Below the pieces are notes generated by a model. The model was not told the DNA's origin. It saw only the letters and a program-made list of their open reading frames with translations, and searched no databases. The position numbers were made by a program, and so were the translations under genes. A stretch of 64,000 nt of DNA from Angiostrongylus vasorum (Eukaryota; Nematoda; Chromadorea; Rhabditida; Metastrongylidae): the NCBI GenBank assembly GCA_018806985.1, contig JADANN010000457.1, positions 434,001 to 498,000 of the forward strand. The letters run 5' to 3'. How positions within the stretch are numbered: the first letter of the stretch is position 1; each line of letters begins with the position of its first letter. Below, piece by piece: positions 34,759 to 49,700 of this stretch.

Positions 34759-37700
34759 TCAGCTGCCGTCAGCGACCAGTTGTTTCTGATCTATGCTGAA
34801 CACGAGTCCTTTGTACTTGTCGGGAGCACATTTGCCACAGTAACCACCACATCGTCCATCGATTACGGCGTTATTCTTTAAATCGATATATGTGTAATAA
34901 ACAAACAATCTCGGAAAATGTATAACAGTCGGGTTTTCTTGCATTTAGTCCGTAGTTACTTGGATACTTGGTTGGCTCGTCTTCACTGGCTGTGGGGGCC
35001 CCAGAATAGTTTCAGCTTTTTCGGAGTTTTGCTGGTTTAGCCATTGTGGTTCTCCGGAGTCCCGAGGTCAGCCCAGCCAAGGTCTGCCTCAGTCGTCACC
35101 ACTACAGGCAGTCGTCGCCTTGGAGAATCAAAATAGATTTGCCACCATACGACTAATTTGATACCAGGACGGTGGTTGATCCCGATATTGGTTTACTCTC
35201 AGCTGAATTTCCTGATGGGAACGCCGGACTCCTTCTCAGGTTGGGAGATTCTCCTGAGAGGATAAGTCCCCCCGCTGTACATCGCAGCCCGACACCCAGG
35301 AACACCTCCCAGCCATGATGAGGCGGCAAACCGTTGGAAGGGGTCTTTGCTTCTACCCCGATAAATTGAAGTGGTTGAGTTTGTCAAACATTCTAAAAGA
35401 AAGCCAGGAATGGAATCGGTTCAACCAATGACGTAAAGAGATAGGGATTTAAATATTTCACTGACCGTGTTCACCGGTCACAGTGAAGGAGACAGTTTCT
35501 AAGCAACTTATAAAATAAGATTTCACGATAACTTGTCATTTCTACCTGTGATCTGTCAATTCTTGACGTGGTTCGATGTCCTTTGTCTTCCCACTGTAAA
35601 TCGTCAACGATTCTCAACCCCGTTCCACGGAGATCTATAGAGAATCGACCCTAAGAATAAACTGCTGTGGAATTTTTAATACTTACTGGGAAACCGCTGG
35701 AATAGTAACAATAGGGATCTCATACCTGAGGACAATCCTTCATGCTGTAGCAGTCACCAGCCGTACCGTACGGTACAGATGAACCGTAGAGTGTGTTGGA
35801 GAAAGCCATATCGTTAACTAAAACTGCTCTTATTGTCTAAAGATCGCTGTTTAGAATTTAATGATCAACTAACCCAGTGGTGATTATCTACCTTAACACA
35901 TACAGAACTACGCCAAAGTTTGAATGCCGATCCCGTAAGATGCTATTTAATTCTTCGTCGTATATAGTGAGCATTGAAACCAATGCACATTGTACACTTT
36001 TACGTATCCTCTCTGTTCGCCTGTATATATGTCCATGCTTTTGAGAAATATCCAACTCTTGTGTAAAGTGGAAAGAAAACCGTCCACCATCCGATCACAT
36101 TGTCAACCTTCAGTGAAGTTTTAAAACATGCAAAGTATATTTCGGTGTTTTCATGTAGAGCAATTCCATACGATAACTATAAATTACCAAAGTGAATGAA
36201 AAATAGAAAACAATTAGTCACCGGTCAAAAAACTTAACTGCATAGATTTAAACTATGTTGGCTAAAAACTGGTCGATTCTCGCCTTTGAATGGCCGCTTA
36301 TCAATAAAGAAATTGAGGAAGATTAAAGGCTTTTTATGATCCTCATCGGAAAGGCCGAAGGAAATTAGACGAAGGATGGAGATAAGATTGGTCATCATGA
36401 TGTGGTCGTATGCTGCCAGTGGCCAGTAGTCTGACTACGCGGTGCCTCGAGAACACTGGATTTTCGATGGCGGTGAATTTCGAGTGAATCTACTGCTTTG
36501 CTTTGGATTCCTAAGGCCAACAGGTTTTATGAATTATTTGTAGCCGACATTTGGGCTCTGTATGTAATATGGATGTAAAATGGGAAAAAAACCAGATATG
36601 GACAAACGACAGATTCCAAGAAAATCAGCAACTGGAGAGAAGCAGAGATTCATTGGCCTCTATCTCCAAGTGAGGAATGTTTACCTGCCAAATTTCAGGC
36701 ATTACTTAAGTCCATTCCTATTTACAAATCCAATCGTATTCGACTCAAAAGTGATGATAAACTTGGATTGGAAAAGTTGTTGGCATACCCGTTTCCAAGG
36801 ACAATGCAACGTACGATGGACGAGACAAACTATTCAATAAGAGTGTGCATATTGATCCTGCTATCTGGAATTATAAGACCATATAGATCGAGAAAAGAGG
36901 TCCGCACTGACTTCTTGGTGCTGTTTACAGGAAGGGTCTCAATCCGTTAGATATGCCACACGAGAAGCAAATTGTAGAAAAGAGGTGTTTCCACACATGG
37001 CACTGTAAGTGCATGTCGAGAAAAATTTTTTCTTTTTTTGAAGAAGCAGTTTGACTGATTATATGATGGCGACCATCACGCATGACTTGTTCGATCAAGG
37101 AAGACACCTACTGACCACTATACGATACTCTCCACCAAGGAATCAATGGCGTAAAAACGGGTAAAAGGACAAAGGTTAAAGCTCTTGGCGTTGATCAATC
37201 CTTGAGGGATGCACCATGCATTCGACTTCATTTAGCATCGTTTGGAGGCGATTGAATGCATATCTGGCCTTTACAATGACTCACGACGGGCCTACCGATC
37301 GATCGATCGATCGAGCCAGTGCTGCTATCCTCCCAGACAAATCTAGTACCAATTTGCCGACCCCGGAGGGATGGAAGGCTTGGTGGGCCATGGGCGTGGG
37401 GATCGATTCCACGGGTAGATTTCAGTAAATGGGTTTGAGATGAAATCATTTTTTCGGACGAATAGAGTATGTTCACCTTCAGCTAAGCATGCTCTGGAAG
37501 AGACTCAAATAGTAGAACAAAGTGGAGGTGTTGTGTGAACTGTTACAAGGCATAGGCAAAATACCACTTCAGGGCCTTGCTATAAAAGTTGCCAAGCGGA
37601 TCAGAACCAGATGCAGTCAATGCAACAACGATTCTTGTTTGGGATATTCCAGTATTAAGCAAAAAAGAACAAATTGTAAGAAGCTGCAAATAGTAGAGTT

Positions 37701-40700
37701 GTAAATTCCATGTTCCCAAACTTGTGGAGCTACAATAGTTGTAATCGTTCGTGAATTATTGCAAGTGCATATTGAAGAGGTTGCGGATTCCGATGAATGT
37801 GAATAGGACGCGAAAAGTGTTGTTTATAAAGATGGTTGATTTTGTTTGACTATAAAAGGATAAATGGATAAAGCTCTCGGTGTTCATCAATCCCTGAGCC
37901 ATGCATTCTACTTCACTAAGTATCGTTGCAGGTGATTGCATGCATATCCGACCCTTAACAATAACTAGAGGTTGTCTGCCGATGTATCGAGCCAGTGCTA
38001 CTATTGTACCAAGCAAGTCTGGTTGGAATTTGCCAACCTCGGAGTGATGGAAAGCTTTCAGTAAAGTGGACCATGGGCGCGGGATCGATTTCACGTCTAT
38101 GTTGCAGGGCGCCTCCGACCACTGCTCTACACGCGCTCATTGTTCTGTTTGGTTATAGCGCTTACAAATCGCATGTTCTACGTTCGTTTATCTAACAGAA
38201 CACATGCAAGCTCTTTCGATTTTCATAACATAATAATGTTTTTGCTAAAACACAATCCAAAGATAGCTGCGTGGTGCTTAACGTTCATTGACCACATTCA
38301 ATTCAAAACCTACTGTTGATTTTCCGGTTGAGAAGATCCACACGAACTTTGTGGAAATGAGTCAAGCCAGCATTCGCATCTCCATCGTCGGAACATTGAC
38401 ACGAATCGTTCCTTTCACCGTTGAATGGACAGGTATGTGGGTATATCAAGCTGAAAACCATTACCAACTTTACTCACAGTGCTACTTTTAGAATATAAGA
38501 TTTAACACTTACTTATCCCATTTTGTATTGAACAGGCAGTAACTATCTAATTATTTCACTCTATGCAACAATAACAACCTTGACTATAAATTTATGCTAC
38601 GATCTTTTATTTGAATCCACCCATTCGCGGCGGGATAAATTTCACCATTATTTCCAATAATTTTTCGATAATAAGAATATCTGACACTTGGGGATATCTA
38701 CGAAGGTCCTTGAATTTGCTTGCAAGTTGGTCAGCTGCCGGATGATTTCGGTTTTCTTTACGAACGATGTTGAATGCCGGCCGTTTCTATTCTCTGTGGA
38801 ATCCTGGGATAGGCTAACTGAGTTCCTAGGTCTTCACTACAGACAGTGGCAAGGCACTCCCGGATTTGAGGAAGCTTCTTGCACAAATTTACTGTCAATT
38901 TCCCGACCCTAGTGGAATGGGAAGCCTGGTAAGCCGTAGGCGGGATGAAACCAGCGCACTGCTTCTACTGAACGGCGTCACTACCACTGCACTAGCACTC
39001 CCTAAAGGAACAACTATAAAGTCCAGATGTTGATTAAACAGAACTCAAAATTCTTAACAAAAAGCGCAGTAGCTACAGACATTAATGACACCTTCGGTGA
39101 CACCATTACATCATGTTGACCAGCTTGTTTAGTTGCTTCGTTGCTTGAGATAACAGCTCCGATAAAAGTGGTGAAAAAGAAATGAAATTTCATCGTCGTA
39201 GAAAAAGAAAATCGTATGTGGTTGGCAAAAATCTGTAGAGTCCAATCGTTTTTACTTCAGCTGATGAATTCCACTGATACACGAGATACGTTTCCCCAAC
39301 ACAATGACGAAAACTAATTTTCGTAGACCACCGGATATTTTCCGATAAACAATGTAATTGAAGAGCTGAGAATTTGATGTACTTATAGAAAAAACTTCAT
39401 TTTCTTACAAAAGAAGTTTTATGCTATCACCTTTAATGGAACAAGTAATCTCCATAAAAAATGTAGCTTTCTTAAATTTGTTAAAACACAGATTCGCCAA
39501 AGGTAAACTCAAGTTTTCAACTTTGTCAACGCAAGCACAGAAGCTGGGACCATTAGTGGGATACTGTCGACTACCTTCGTTTCTTGCTAGACAAAATGCC
39601 GTTAGTTAATACGCTGTGTTGAGCGAATCTTGGCAAAAACTAGAGGAAAAAAATGCTTTGTATGTTGCAAAATAGTAGAATTTCGTCTTAGTAGAGTAAG
39701 AAGGCTTGCTTCCTACAAGGAAACACCTGCAGATTCCAAGGATTTTCATTTAAATTGATGAAGTTCATATGAGCTAAGATATTACTGCTTAACAATTAGG
39801 GAATGAAGCTCGTTTCTCACAAATTACTGAAAGTTCCTCGACAACTATTAGACTATTTGAAGAGTTCAAAAGCGATCGGTATATGGAAGAGACCTTTTTA
39901 TAATATATTCAAAAGAAAGTATGGTTCTTTCGAACTGCCACTTGACTTTTATTCACAATTAGAATTTTCAAATGAAATCGAAGGAAGAACTTGTGTTTTC
40001 GAAAATTCCAAACGAAGTCCTGGAAGCCATGAACTTCAACAACGCATTTAGTGACATCATTGCGGTCTAATGGACTAAATACCGCTTGTTCATCTGCCTT
40101 CATTCCTCAACTACGAATCTAAACAATAAAAGCTGCACAAAAATACGTTTGGTGGGCTCCAGAAAGTGAAAATTTCATCCTGGTGGAACAGAAGCGGTTT
40201 TGCTCCGTAAGCAGACTAGTGGGTTCTAATACTATCTAGTAGAAATACTAAACAGACTTTGTTCTATCGTTCTAAAAGAACATATGAATTTTCCTTTGAA
40301 TAAGCTATACTATATGTAGTTGACATCTGGTATCAGGTTTCTAAAAACTAGCGTAAGTACAGAACTCACCGCTTCCCGTAAACCTCAGCAAAATTCGTCT
40401 CCGCATTTAAATTGATGTAAGACTTCGGGATTGTTTCGTTCATCTGATGGCAATAGACGATAAGGGGAAATCCATCCAGCAGCACCGTGTAGTTGCCATC
40501 GACCAACTGTGAAGCAGCACTCTGAGCACGTATCTCTTGACAAGTCGCTGGCAGACCTGACAAATACCGGAGTACTGCATTGGACAATAACACACGGATA
40601 AGAGCAATAACCTCAGTTACTGACTTATCCAGCTTTGTTGATCTGTTTGGTCACAAATTTATATTACTGCCAGTTTTTGGACTACAAATGTAAGACAGTG

Positions 40701-43700
40701 TTTGAACCACTATTACTGGTCATTGATGAAAGTAGTGTCTTAACCCTTATCATCAAAAAGAAAACACAGGAACAACATGCTAACACTACTTTTTTTCCAA
40801 CATACAGACTGACATTAAATGACCGACCCTACATAGTTAACGGCATAGTACAACTAGATATCCCATAACACCTAATATCTGGAATGAAATCAATACCCTT
40901 TTCAAATAATAAAGGTTGGGATTGCGAAGAACCTAAATCGCTTTTGAAAAACTTAGCCATACTCAGATACGAATTCGTGTGTGAAAGAGGAAGTGCTTTG
41001 TTCCGTGGCAGTTTTTTCCTTATTACATGCTTGGGCCGCGAGTAGCGCAGTAGTTAAAGGTGACCAATAATACCGCTGGGCCAGTCGAAGGTTCGATTTC
41101 GCGCCTCGAGATCACCAAACTTTCCATGCCGACCTGACACATTGGTAATTCAGCGCTAATGTTGTACAGCCCAGGTATGTATTTATTCACGTCTACGATG
41201 TTTGATGAAATTGAATGCATGGCGCGAGCACCTCTCAGGGAGTGATCAACGTCGTATACTTTTTAACGCCTTGTGAAATGCTGTTTTTTGGGAAAAGGAA
41301 AACTGGTATAGCATTCTCACCTTCAGTTATAACTTTACTCCCCGTTTAAAGTAGCGTAACTTAACAAACCGCAAGAAGGTTTTTAAATATTCTAAAGATG
41401 TAGAGATCAGACGGTACATGGTCCGAATTACACTCAAGATATGACTGTTTCCAAGTAGAAGGTATCCAGGTCTTAACGAAAAATAAAGCATTGTTCGGTT
41501 GCAAAGGAAACAGAATCAACATCCGGTTCTTTCTCACAACAGTACTCACCCGACAAATTGGATTCATGTAGACGTCCACGATAGATTGCTCGATACTTGA
41601 TGATAGTTTACACCTCATCCTTGCGGGTTAGCGGATTAAGCCTCGGCTTAGGATAGGGCTAATGTCTAGGTGGTCAGAAGGCAAGCAGAATGGTGGGGAT
41701 AGCAGGGAAAAGAAAGCTCAAACAATATTCAAAGTGATAAAAACGAAGATAGTACTGGATCCAAAAAGCAAAGATACACCTGTGACTCGCTACGAAGACT
41801 GCTCCTGATTGCAAAATTAGGTCGGTTTATTCAAAAGTCTATCTCCATGCCCTTCATTATGTCGAACACCACATCGAACAGGATGTGATCTCCTTTAAGG
41901 AACAACGAATAAGAACACAATCACTAGGCAGATAAACGATGGAGCTTTCTTCATCTTAGCTGAGATGACTCCAACAACGAATATTGACAAAGTTGGCTTT
42001 TTAGTCTGCTCCTTCATTATTCAACTTGTTAATTCTCATGGAAATTCTATTTCAGCACTTTGCGATTCTATGCTTTGCACTGCCTTAAAGAAAATTGGTA
42101 CCGTTAACTGATACTGATACTACATTCACGGCTGATTCCATACGGACCTAGACACTTTTTATGAAATCTCGAGGGACTCGACTTAAACGACAACTGTTTC
42201 TAGAAATTTAGTACTGGCTACTTTCATGCAAAGTGAAGAGGCACATAAATACGGTTGCAGAATCGGAGATCTTGAATAAGTATGTAGAAAAGAAAATAGA
42301 CATCGTCTCACAGGACTACTTTACGCGGTCCTTCCATGGAAATTCCTTTACCAAAAAAACATTAGCGTTAGACGTCAGACTCGCTAAACGGTATGGCTCA
42401 TGTGGAGACCGATGACATTGTAGAGAATAAGACGTAGGAATCTATTCATGTATCGTTTCGTCTTCTTTTTTATTCACTGGATCAGATCGATTCCTCGTAT
42501 GAAGAATCGCTCTAAGCATAAAGTGCGCGCGAAAGAGCGATTTCGATCGAGGACTACGAAACGCTGCTAAAAACTCTCCGAGCTAAACGAACTGGTCTCA
42601 ATCCTAAAACGACCTCTAAACCATTACGGAATGGTACCAAAGGACTTCTTCAAAAAGATGGCTGTGCAAATATCGTGATGTAACACTTCGTTTCGTTACA
42701 AATAGTTGTCAACACCATTAGCAGAAATGGCAATACGGAAGTACCTACCTTCATATGTACCGGCAGATGAGAACTCTAGAGATAGTAGAAGAACAGAAAA
42801 GCATGAAGAAATTCTGTCGCGATCATTAAGTGCAACACTATGCGCTTTGTTCAATGAAGACATGTTATTGAGCGATTTACAATTTCCAGCCATAAGATGG
42901 TGTCAACAACATAGAGATTTTACACATTTAGATTCATCGACGGCTGTACTCCAACTTACGATTCCCACTGGAAGAACACCACCAACAATCCTTTCTGGAA
43001 AAGTAAGCCATAAATAGACGGAAGACATCTGGCACAGCTTCTGAATCAGATAAATATTATATTTCGTCTGACTTTCTACTAGCTGGCGACCGCAACCTCA
43101 CACTTTTCTATCAAAACAAGTGGTGTGATATTTTCAAATGGAACATATTGACACCTCTTTGCAACACCAAGTAGGGATCCTCGTAACTATCGCTGCCCTA
43201 GCATATTGACTGCACTTGATAAGCTCCTTACGATGATTACCATAAGTCATTGACATATCTGATAACAATATCTCAAAGACCTTTGATGAAGTGCAAGCTA
43301 TAGTCCAAACTCGGTCTGGCAAAAAATTTATCTGTATTGACTGCATTCAAAAAATCTTCAAAAGTCGTAGAGCTTTGTACGCAATATCATCTGCCCCTAG
43401 TCTGAGCATTCGATGACTACGAGATAGCATTTTACGGTGTGGAAAATGTTGTTCTGCCCACCCTAGTCAGTAAAGGTACAGATATTTCCTCCATAAAAAA
43501 CTTCTTACTGCAGTAGTCATTATACAAGGATGATATAGCATCGCCAGAGATGCTCACCACAGCATTACAGCGGTGTTTGCAGTCAATCAACTGGGACTTT
43601 CCATTTGGACTAAAAGGATATAGTAGAGGAGTCCTCTCCAGCATTCGCCATGCATACGACATTATCTTCCTCTAGAACAGGGCGCAGAAAAAACGACAAT

Positions 43701-46700
43701 GCAAGGCTTAAAAATTGGACTACAAATCATTCTGAAGAAATGTGGAACAACTGGTGTGAAAGAGAATAAATTATCCTGGATGAATCAACAAATGAGGAGA
43801 ACACATCTAATGAAAACCTAGGACGTTCAATAAATATGTATAACGAGCAGTGCGAGTCGGCTACAGAGCTCTTGCGGAGGCCAGCGATCACATTAGTGAT
43901 GCTGACCTACGTGCTTATTTGACTCAACAGATATCCTATTTCTCTGCTATACTGAAGCAACATAGCAGACTGATAAATCACCTATATTGGAGAAGTTGCG
44001 CACAAAACACAGGACAATCGAGCGATGTCTTCTGGACATCAATATGCGCACTCAACGCCAAGTCGGTTTTCTTAGTTCAGATCTACAAGGAATACCCAGT
44101 CTTCAAGACCAGAAAAAATGTATCAAGAAATGAACGTCAATTGGTCGGTCACATGAGAAGAATAGAAAACGACAAGTGGACGAGGCGAGTATTAAAGTGG
44201 ATTTCCAAAACATCAAAAGATCTCGAGTGAGACCACAAAAAAGATGGGTCATCACACATGTAAACGCGATATATTCACAGCTGAAATAAACTTCCATATC
44301 CTCATAAAGTAGCCGAAGTACAAGCGAATACGACTACCTCCACGGATCCAGGCTGCAAAGACAACAAAACGAATGGAATAGGTGCTCGGACAAGAAGGAC
44401 ACATCATTACGAGCAAACTACTGGGACAAGAACGATGCGTGAAGATGGGTCATCTTTGTATCTAGATATGAATTATTCGAGATTTATCTGTGAAAAAGTG
44501 GAACAGGTATGTAGAAGGGAAGAACCTCGAAGTGACGTCGAAGTGGAAAGATCGAAGAAGAAATGAACTCGCTAACACCGAAACTTTTCGAAAGCTGCAA
44601 TCACTGAAGATTCTTCTGGGGTAGAAGTCACTAGATTACTTTTTTGCACTTCATATATCAGGAAAGTAGGATAAATATACTTTTCTTTTTCTGCACATGT
44701 TAGGTCCATATGATGCCTCCTTTCTACACTGTTATAAGAAATTATACAAATATTGCGAAATATCCATGATAATTATGACGATAAAGATTTTAGATCGTAG
44801 ATGTTCATACTGCAATGATTCTACGTTGCACCTAGATGGCTAAAAGTGAGAAATTTGAGGATTCACTGAGGGTTGTAAATTTGCATCCATAAAGTTCAAA
44901 TGGCAGAAATTGCCCAGAATTTATTGTAAAATAGATGATTTTGAGAACAACGCCTATAACATCAGTGAAAGGTTGAGGAAAAATTTACAAACTACAATAT
45001 TTCCACAGACATGCTGTTTGGAAGCATACTGATGAACGCACGCTGTATGAACACCCATCTTACCACCAATAATTTTCGTAATGCAGAGTGTAAGAGTACA
45101 CTTTAATTCATCTCTGAACACCTTTCCAGTGATCTATCATCATGAGAAGAGAGTTTAGTATTCTCCTCATCAGCTACAGCCTGTGGACAATATTCTCGTA
45201 AAATATTACTTATCTTTCACTTTAACATCTGTTGTATAAGTTATGCATATGTATTTGTTATCCCTGTCATGTACATATTGCATTATAAAATACTTGACAT
45301 AGCGCCTCTCCTGCATTCATATTCCTTCTTAACCATCGGGCACACGCCACCAACCATGGCAACATTGCTTGGTGAGCTGACCTAACGAGCTTCGCCATTC
45401 GTTTTGGATGGAGTCACACCCCCTAGCAGTGCCATCTGCCTTCTGACGACGCGTGCAGATCGCCGTCGCCCTTCCAAATCACGAGGACCTGCTAGTCGTC
45501 TTCGCTAAACATTAGCACATTGGCCGCTTGAAGGAATCTAACAACTGCACGTCATTTCACAATTCGACACCGCAACAACCAGTTCAATGTCGAAATAATC
45601 CGATCGTCTTTAATGCAATTCAGTTCCACAAGTCATTTGCTTAGTTAGTCTCTCTAAATCTAGCTCTGAAATCTCTAGGTGTTGCATTATTAACCCATTA
45701 AGGTTTTTTTCAAGCCTCACGTAACCACTACTCGTTGTTAATTTAGCAAATTTCTCAAACAATTGCGCTCCTTATAAGTGCTCTACGAAATCCACCATTG
45801 CCACACCAACTCATTTATTTACAATTCCGCTGCGTCCCAATCCATCGATACCTTTTGTTGTATATTATATGTATTTATTATACCTATATTATATCTACCT
45901 GAGAGGTGAATTACCCTGTTCATAAGTGCTCCACTCTGCAAAATCTTCTTCACTGCTAAAACAATCTCATAATCACACACTCTTGCACTGTGATGACGAA
46001 AATCCTTACGCTATTGCAGTTACAGTAATATTGTAACATGAACAGTACTTCTTAATCATATTTCATACCTTCATAAGCCTGCTGTATAGTGTTTTTATAT
46101 TACTGTTAGTGCAAATTGTTTGCTTATACTACTACGCACCGAACCACCTTAGTTATAACTTGTTGGATATACATCTCGAATCACATTGCATTGTAGTGGA
46201 AACATCGTGCACAGACGGTTTAATTACCTAAGTTCTACGTGCAGCAGATGGCTACTACAAGAAGAGCCGCATAGCAGATTCATCATGAAACACACACGGC
46301 AAGCAATTCACCGAGTTAAGAAGACCCCGCCCGTTTTCTTTGCTACATAGTCTGCATGGTTCTACCTGTACAGTAAGTAAGTAAATCACTGCGAGTACAC
46401 AGAGATGAATAAATTCATCTCAAAAAGCTGCTTATGAAATGCTGTCATGTTTGGACGACAGTTTTTCTTGAACGATGCCTGGCACATGTAGTACGGAAGT
46501 AGACGATCCAGTACGAAATATATTATGAAGTAAAATTGTCCTACAAAACTATGAACGGGAAAGATATGCCGTATATGACCCAAATGGTTGAGAACATGTT
46601 GAGCGACTTTGTGAACAAGCTGACTAGTTTCACTTTTTTGTAATAATATCAACTTCCTACGGACTAGTTATTTCAAGTTCTATTTAAAAAGTCCCAAGTT

Positions 46701-49700
46701 CTTCACTTCAGCAACAGATTGAAGAATCTGAACACTCTAAAATCAAGATTTCTAGCGTATAAATTCTACATTATTATGAAGAACCACGTCAGTTCGCAAT
46801 CTACCAGAGTAAATCTCACGGCAGAAAAAACTTAAAACTTACAGTTTCTAAGGAAACATGTCTGCGTTCGACGAGGGCGAACAGATTTCTGCTCACAATT
46901 GTTTCGAGCCACGAGAATCCCAACACGATTGTAGCAGCGCACCTTGCGGCGACGAACCCCTTGTCCACACGTTTGCGAACACTAGAAAGAAAATGAATGC
47001 CAAAGCGCATGTAGTGACATTACTTCATTATCACTAAGCAATCACAATATAATAAATTAGTTGAAGACATCAAAAGCCACTGCCGCCGTCTTTACATTTC
47101 TTACATATTTACAACCACTCAGACTTGGATAATTAAAAGTTAAATGATAATAAAAGGCAAGATTTTCGTTTTAATTGCATAATAGGTAATTAGAGGGAGG
47201 TTTGGCGAAGCAAAAAAAAATATGAAATCAGGAATACACCCTATTTTGCATTTAAATCGCGAATCGTGGTTAGGGGCAGAAGAAATATCCCATTTGTAAT
47301 ATCAGCTAAAGCGAATAAATACTCGACAGTTACTTTTACCACAACAATGACTGCGATTTATGAAGGAAATAGAGATACTTCTAGATCATCCGACTAAGTC
47401 CGGAACAAATACAACGGAATGAATTCCCATCTACATGCTGATATTTCACGGTTTTCGACTAAAATGAAGAGTAGAGAAAATGGGAAAAAAAACACAAACT
47501 ACGCGCTACTCTTCATGATGGCTTCTTCAATACTTATGCAAATAACAGAACAATATGAAATGCCGTTAAATTTTCTTATACTACACCGTTCATCCCTCAA
47601 ACTAACCAGTTAACGCTTTAAACGCAAGCAAAAGCAGTTTATAAAGCCAGTAGTATCTTCTAGACGATATTCAGCTTTCCGGTAATGATAGGTTTTTAGG
47701 CACGAATCAACACTGAAGGCAACTACCTTCATCGTAGAATATGGAGAGAAACAGATGAGATAGTGGAACGTACCGCTCCCCACGGCCCGATCTGCCACTG
47801 GAACTCCGATTCGCAGGCATTTAAATCGCATTCTTGTGACTCAATTGGCATTGGAAGAGCACCACATTTTTCCTTTGGTACGGCTGGCTCAATGTTTTTG
47901 GTAGAGTTCAGCGTTTTCACACGACACTCTACAAGGCGGAATTGGGTCCCTTTCCCACACGTTTTGGAACACTGAAAATAGAATGAAGTTCTCTGAATTC
48001 TTCTTAAATCACTTCAGAGCTCAATGGGTATAGGGCATTCAGACGCCAATTGAGCTCACGTGTTTACAGATTTCACCTTCATAACTATGAATCTAAACAC
48101 TTTATGCTATGATGCTTAGAAAGTAGCTAGCAGAGCCATCTGTAGAAAGTACAACAATTGGTTAACCATTTGCCCGAAATGGTGGTATAAAAAGAGATAC
48201 TTTACAACGAAAACTGATTTAGGGGTCCAATGTGAAAACAAGGATGACTTTCTATGACGCTGCTTAACACTTTATACCAAAAAGAGTCCCACACCATTAA
48301 AATACAAGGTACTATTCCGATTCAACTCAGTGTCACGTACTCAGTTATGAACTACCCCAACAAGGATATGAAGTAGAACAACACTCACAGTATTCCAAGG
48401 ACCCGGAACCCATTCGTAAGGACAGTTGGAAATGTCGCATTGTCTCTTGCTCAGCGGAGCAATGGCAGCCTCGCACATGCGAGGTGCTGCGCGTTTTCCT
48501 GCGTTATTCACGCAGTACACGCGCCGATGCTGCTCACCACGTGCGCACGAATCCACGCACTGAAACTTCCGAAGGCATCTCAGGAGATTAAAGCAAAACA
48601 ATCAATATCTTCATCTTCTTTTCACACTAACACGGTCTATTTACACGATATTTCCCACACAACACAACACAACATCGAATTTACCATATCCGTTTGAAGA
48701 CAAAAAAATGGGTTCTGAAGTGTTGGATGAGTGTTGTGAATACTAAGGCAATGAAATGAAAATTGTCGCAAATCAACAACCTTGGACCAGATCGTCGTAG
48801 TCCAGTGGTACGCTGGACAAGCAGTTAGGTAGCAGTTCGCGGTAGAAGGTGGCCGACGAGCTGCATCACAGACGGAATCGGGAGCGCGCATCCGACGTCC
48901 TCTTTGGCAGAACACTTCGCGATGACGGACCCCTTGCCCACAGGTTGTCGAACACTGCACAGGAAACTGGTCATAAAACACTGAAGAGCAGTTACACACA
49001 AACGTAACATAGAAAGTTTCCAAATAATTAAGGGTTGCTTCACTATTTGACGACAGTATTGGCTAAGAATGTGAAAGCTACTTGGCAAATCAAAAAAAAA
49101 AAAATATCTCACCCAAATCTGTTCGGTGCAAAATCAAAATTTGATGAAGAAAACAGAAGTTCAATAACTGAAAAAGCGGACGTTACAAATTGACATTTTG
49201 ACAGTTACTAAGGTCACCCCGTAGATTAAACACGTTTTTCCAAGCACAGAAAATGAGATCACTTCTCCGAGTTAGACAGGGATTCCTGAAAGCATCTACT
49301 CAACCGGAATACACCGACTGTCACAGAGTGGCTATCAAATTCACAAGCAAATCCGAAGACCTTGTGGATTATAGATGCAAGACAACGAAATAAATGGAAG
49401 AAGTGCTAGAATCCGTACAATATATGAAATCTGGTCACCATCTCTATCACATGTCTTCCATTTGACGATTGACAAACTCGCGAGGGCGCCGCTACAGTCT
49501 CCACTTGTACCTGCTCCATGAGAATGGCTCGATGGGCTCTGTTGGCTCTAGGGATTCGTTGGGGAGCATATTTTTCTTCTGAGTTGCCCGTGAATACCAC
49601 CAGGTCAGCGTGAGTAGTGCTGTGCTCTTGACATCCCGAAAAAGCCAGTCGCCAACGGCTCCTCTTTATCGGTTGGCGTCTTTTGACAGATCGAGTGTCG

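Larger units (their letters stand above)
34759..40556 (-). other. GON domain coding exons
   Basis: Five exons. Recognisable blocks: [44 protein letters not shown] joined to [28 protein letters not shown] joined to [12 protein letters not shown], and [10 protein letters not shown] near the end. The stop follows LVADGS, so this homologue is slightly extended past the last Cys. The split codon between 38314 and 35817 uses the acceptor GTTTTAG at 35818; the nearby CTTTAG at about 35839 would break the frame. Confidence 0.92.
40557..46842. other. 6.3 kb gon-1 intron filled with repeats
   Basis: Between the last thrombospondin exon and the first GON exon. Holds a SINE (41033), a LINE remnant (42180-44640) and about 2 kb (44650-46800) of AT-rich DNA in which I see nothing. 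The phase-1 ends (AAC T and GT CTG) close exactly across it, giving NCLPATCQE. Confidence 0.6.

Noticed and set aside
35818..35860. Alternative acceptor at about 35839 for the third GON exon (reading [12 protein letters not shown])
   Set aside because: It does not match the phase of either possible donor upstream; the acceptor at 35818 does and gives the family spacing.
41361..41618. Candidate extra gon-1 exon (reverse ORF ending at a GT after NPICR)
   Set aside because: The thrombospondin exon at 46843 and the GON exon at 40556 close exactly in phase as NCLPATC; inserting it would break the frame or add sequence no homologue has.
44650..46300. A search for a gene or LTR in the long gon-1 intron
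   Set aside because: No terminal repeats, ORFs or motifs could be supported by eye.
48440..48697. Forward ORFs over the thrombospondin exons (also 52203-52562 and 54719-54959)
   Set aside because: They are antisense shadows of the gon-1 exons on the reverse strand.
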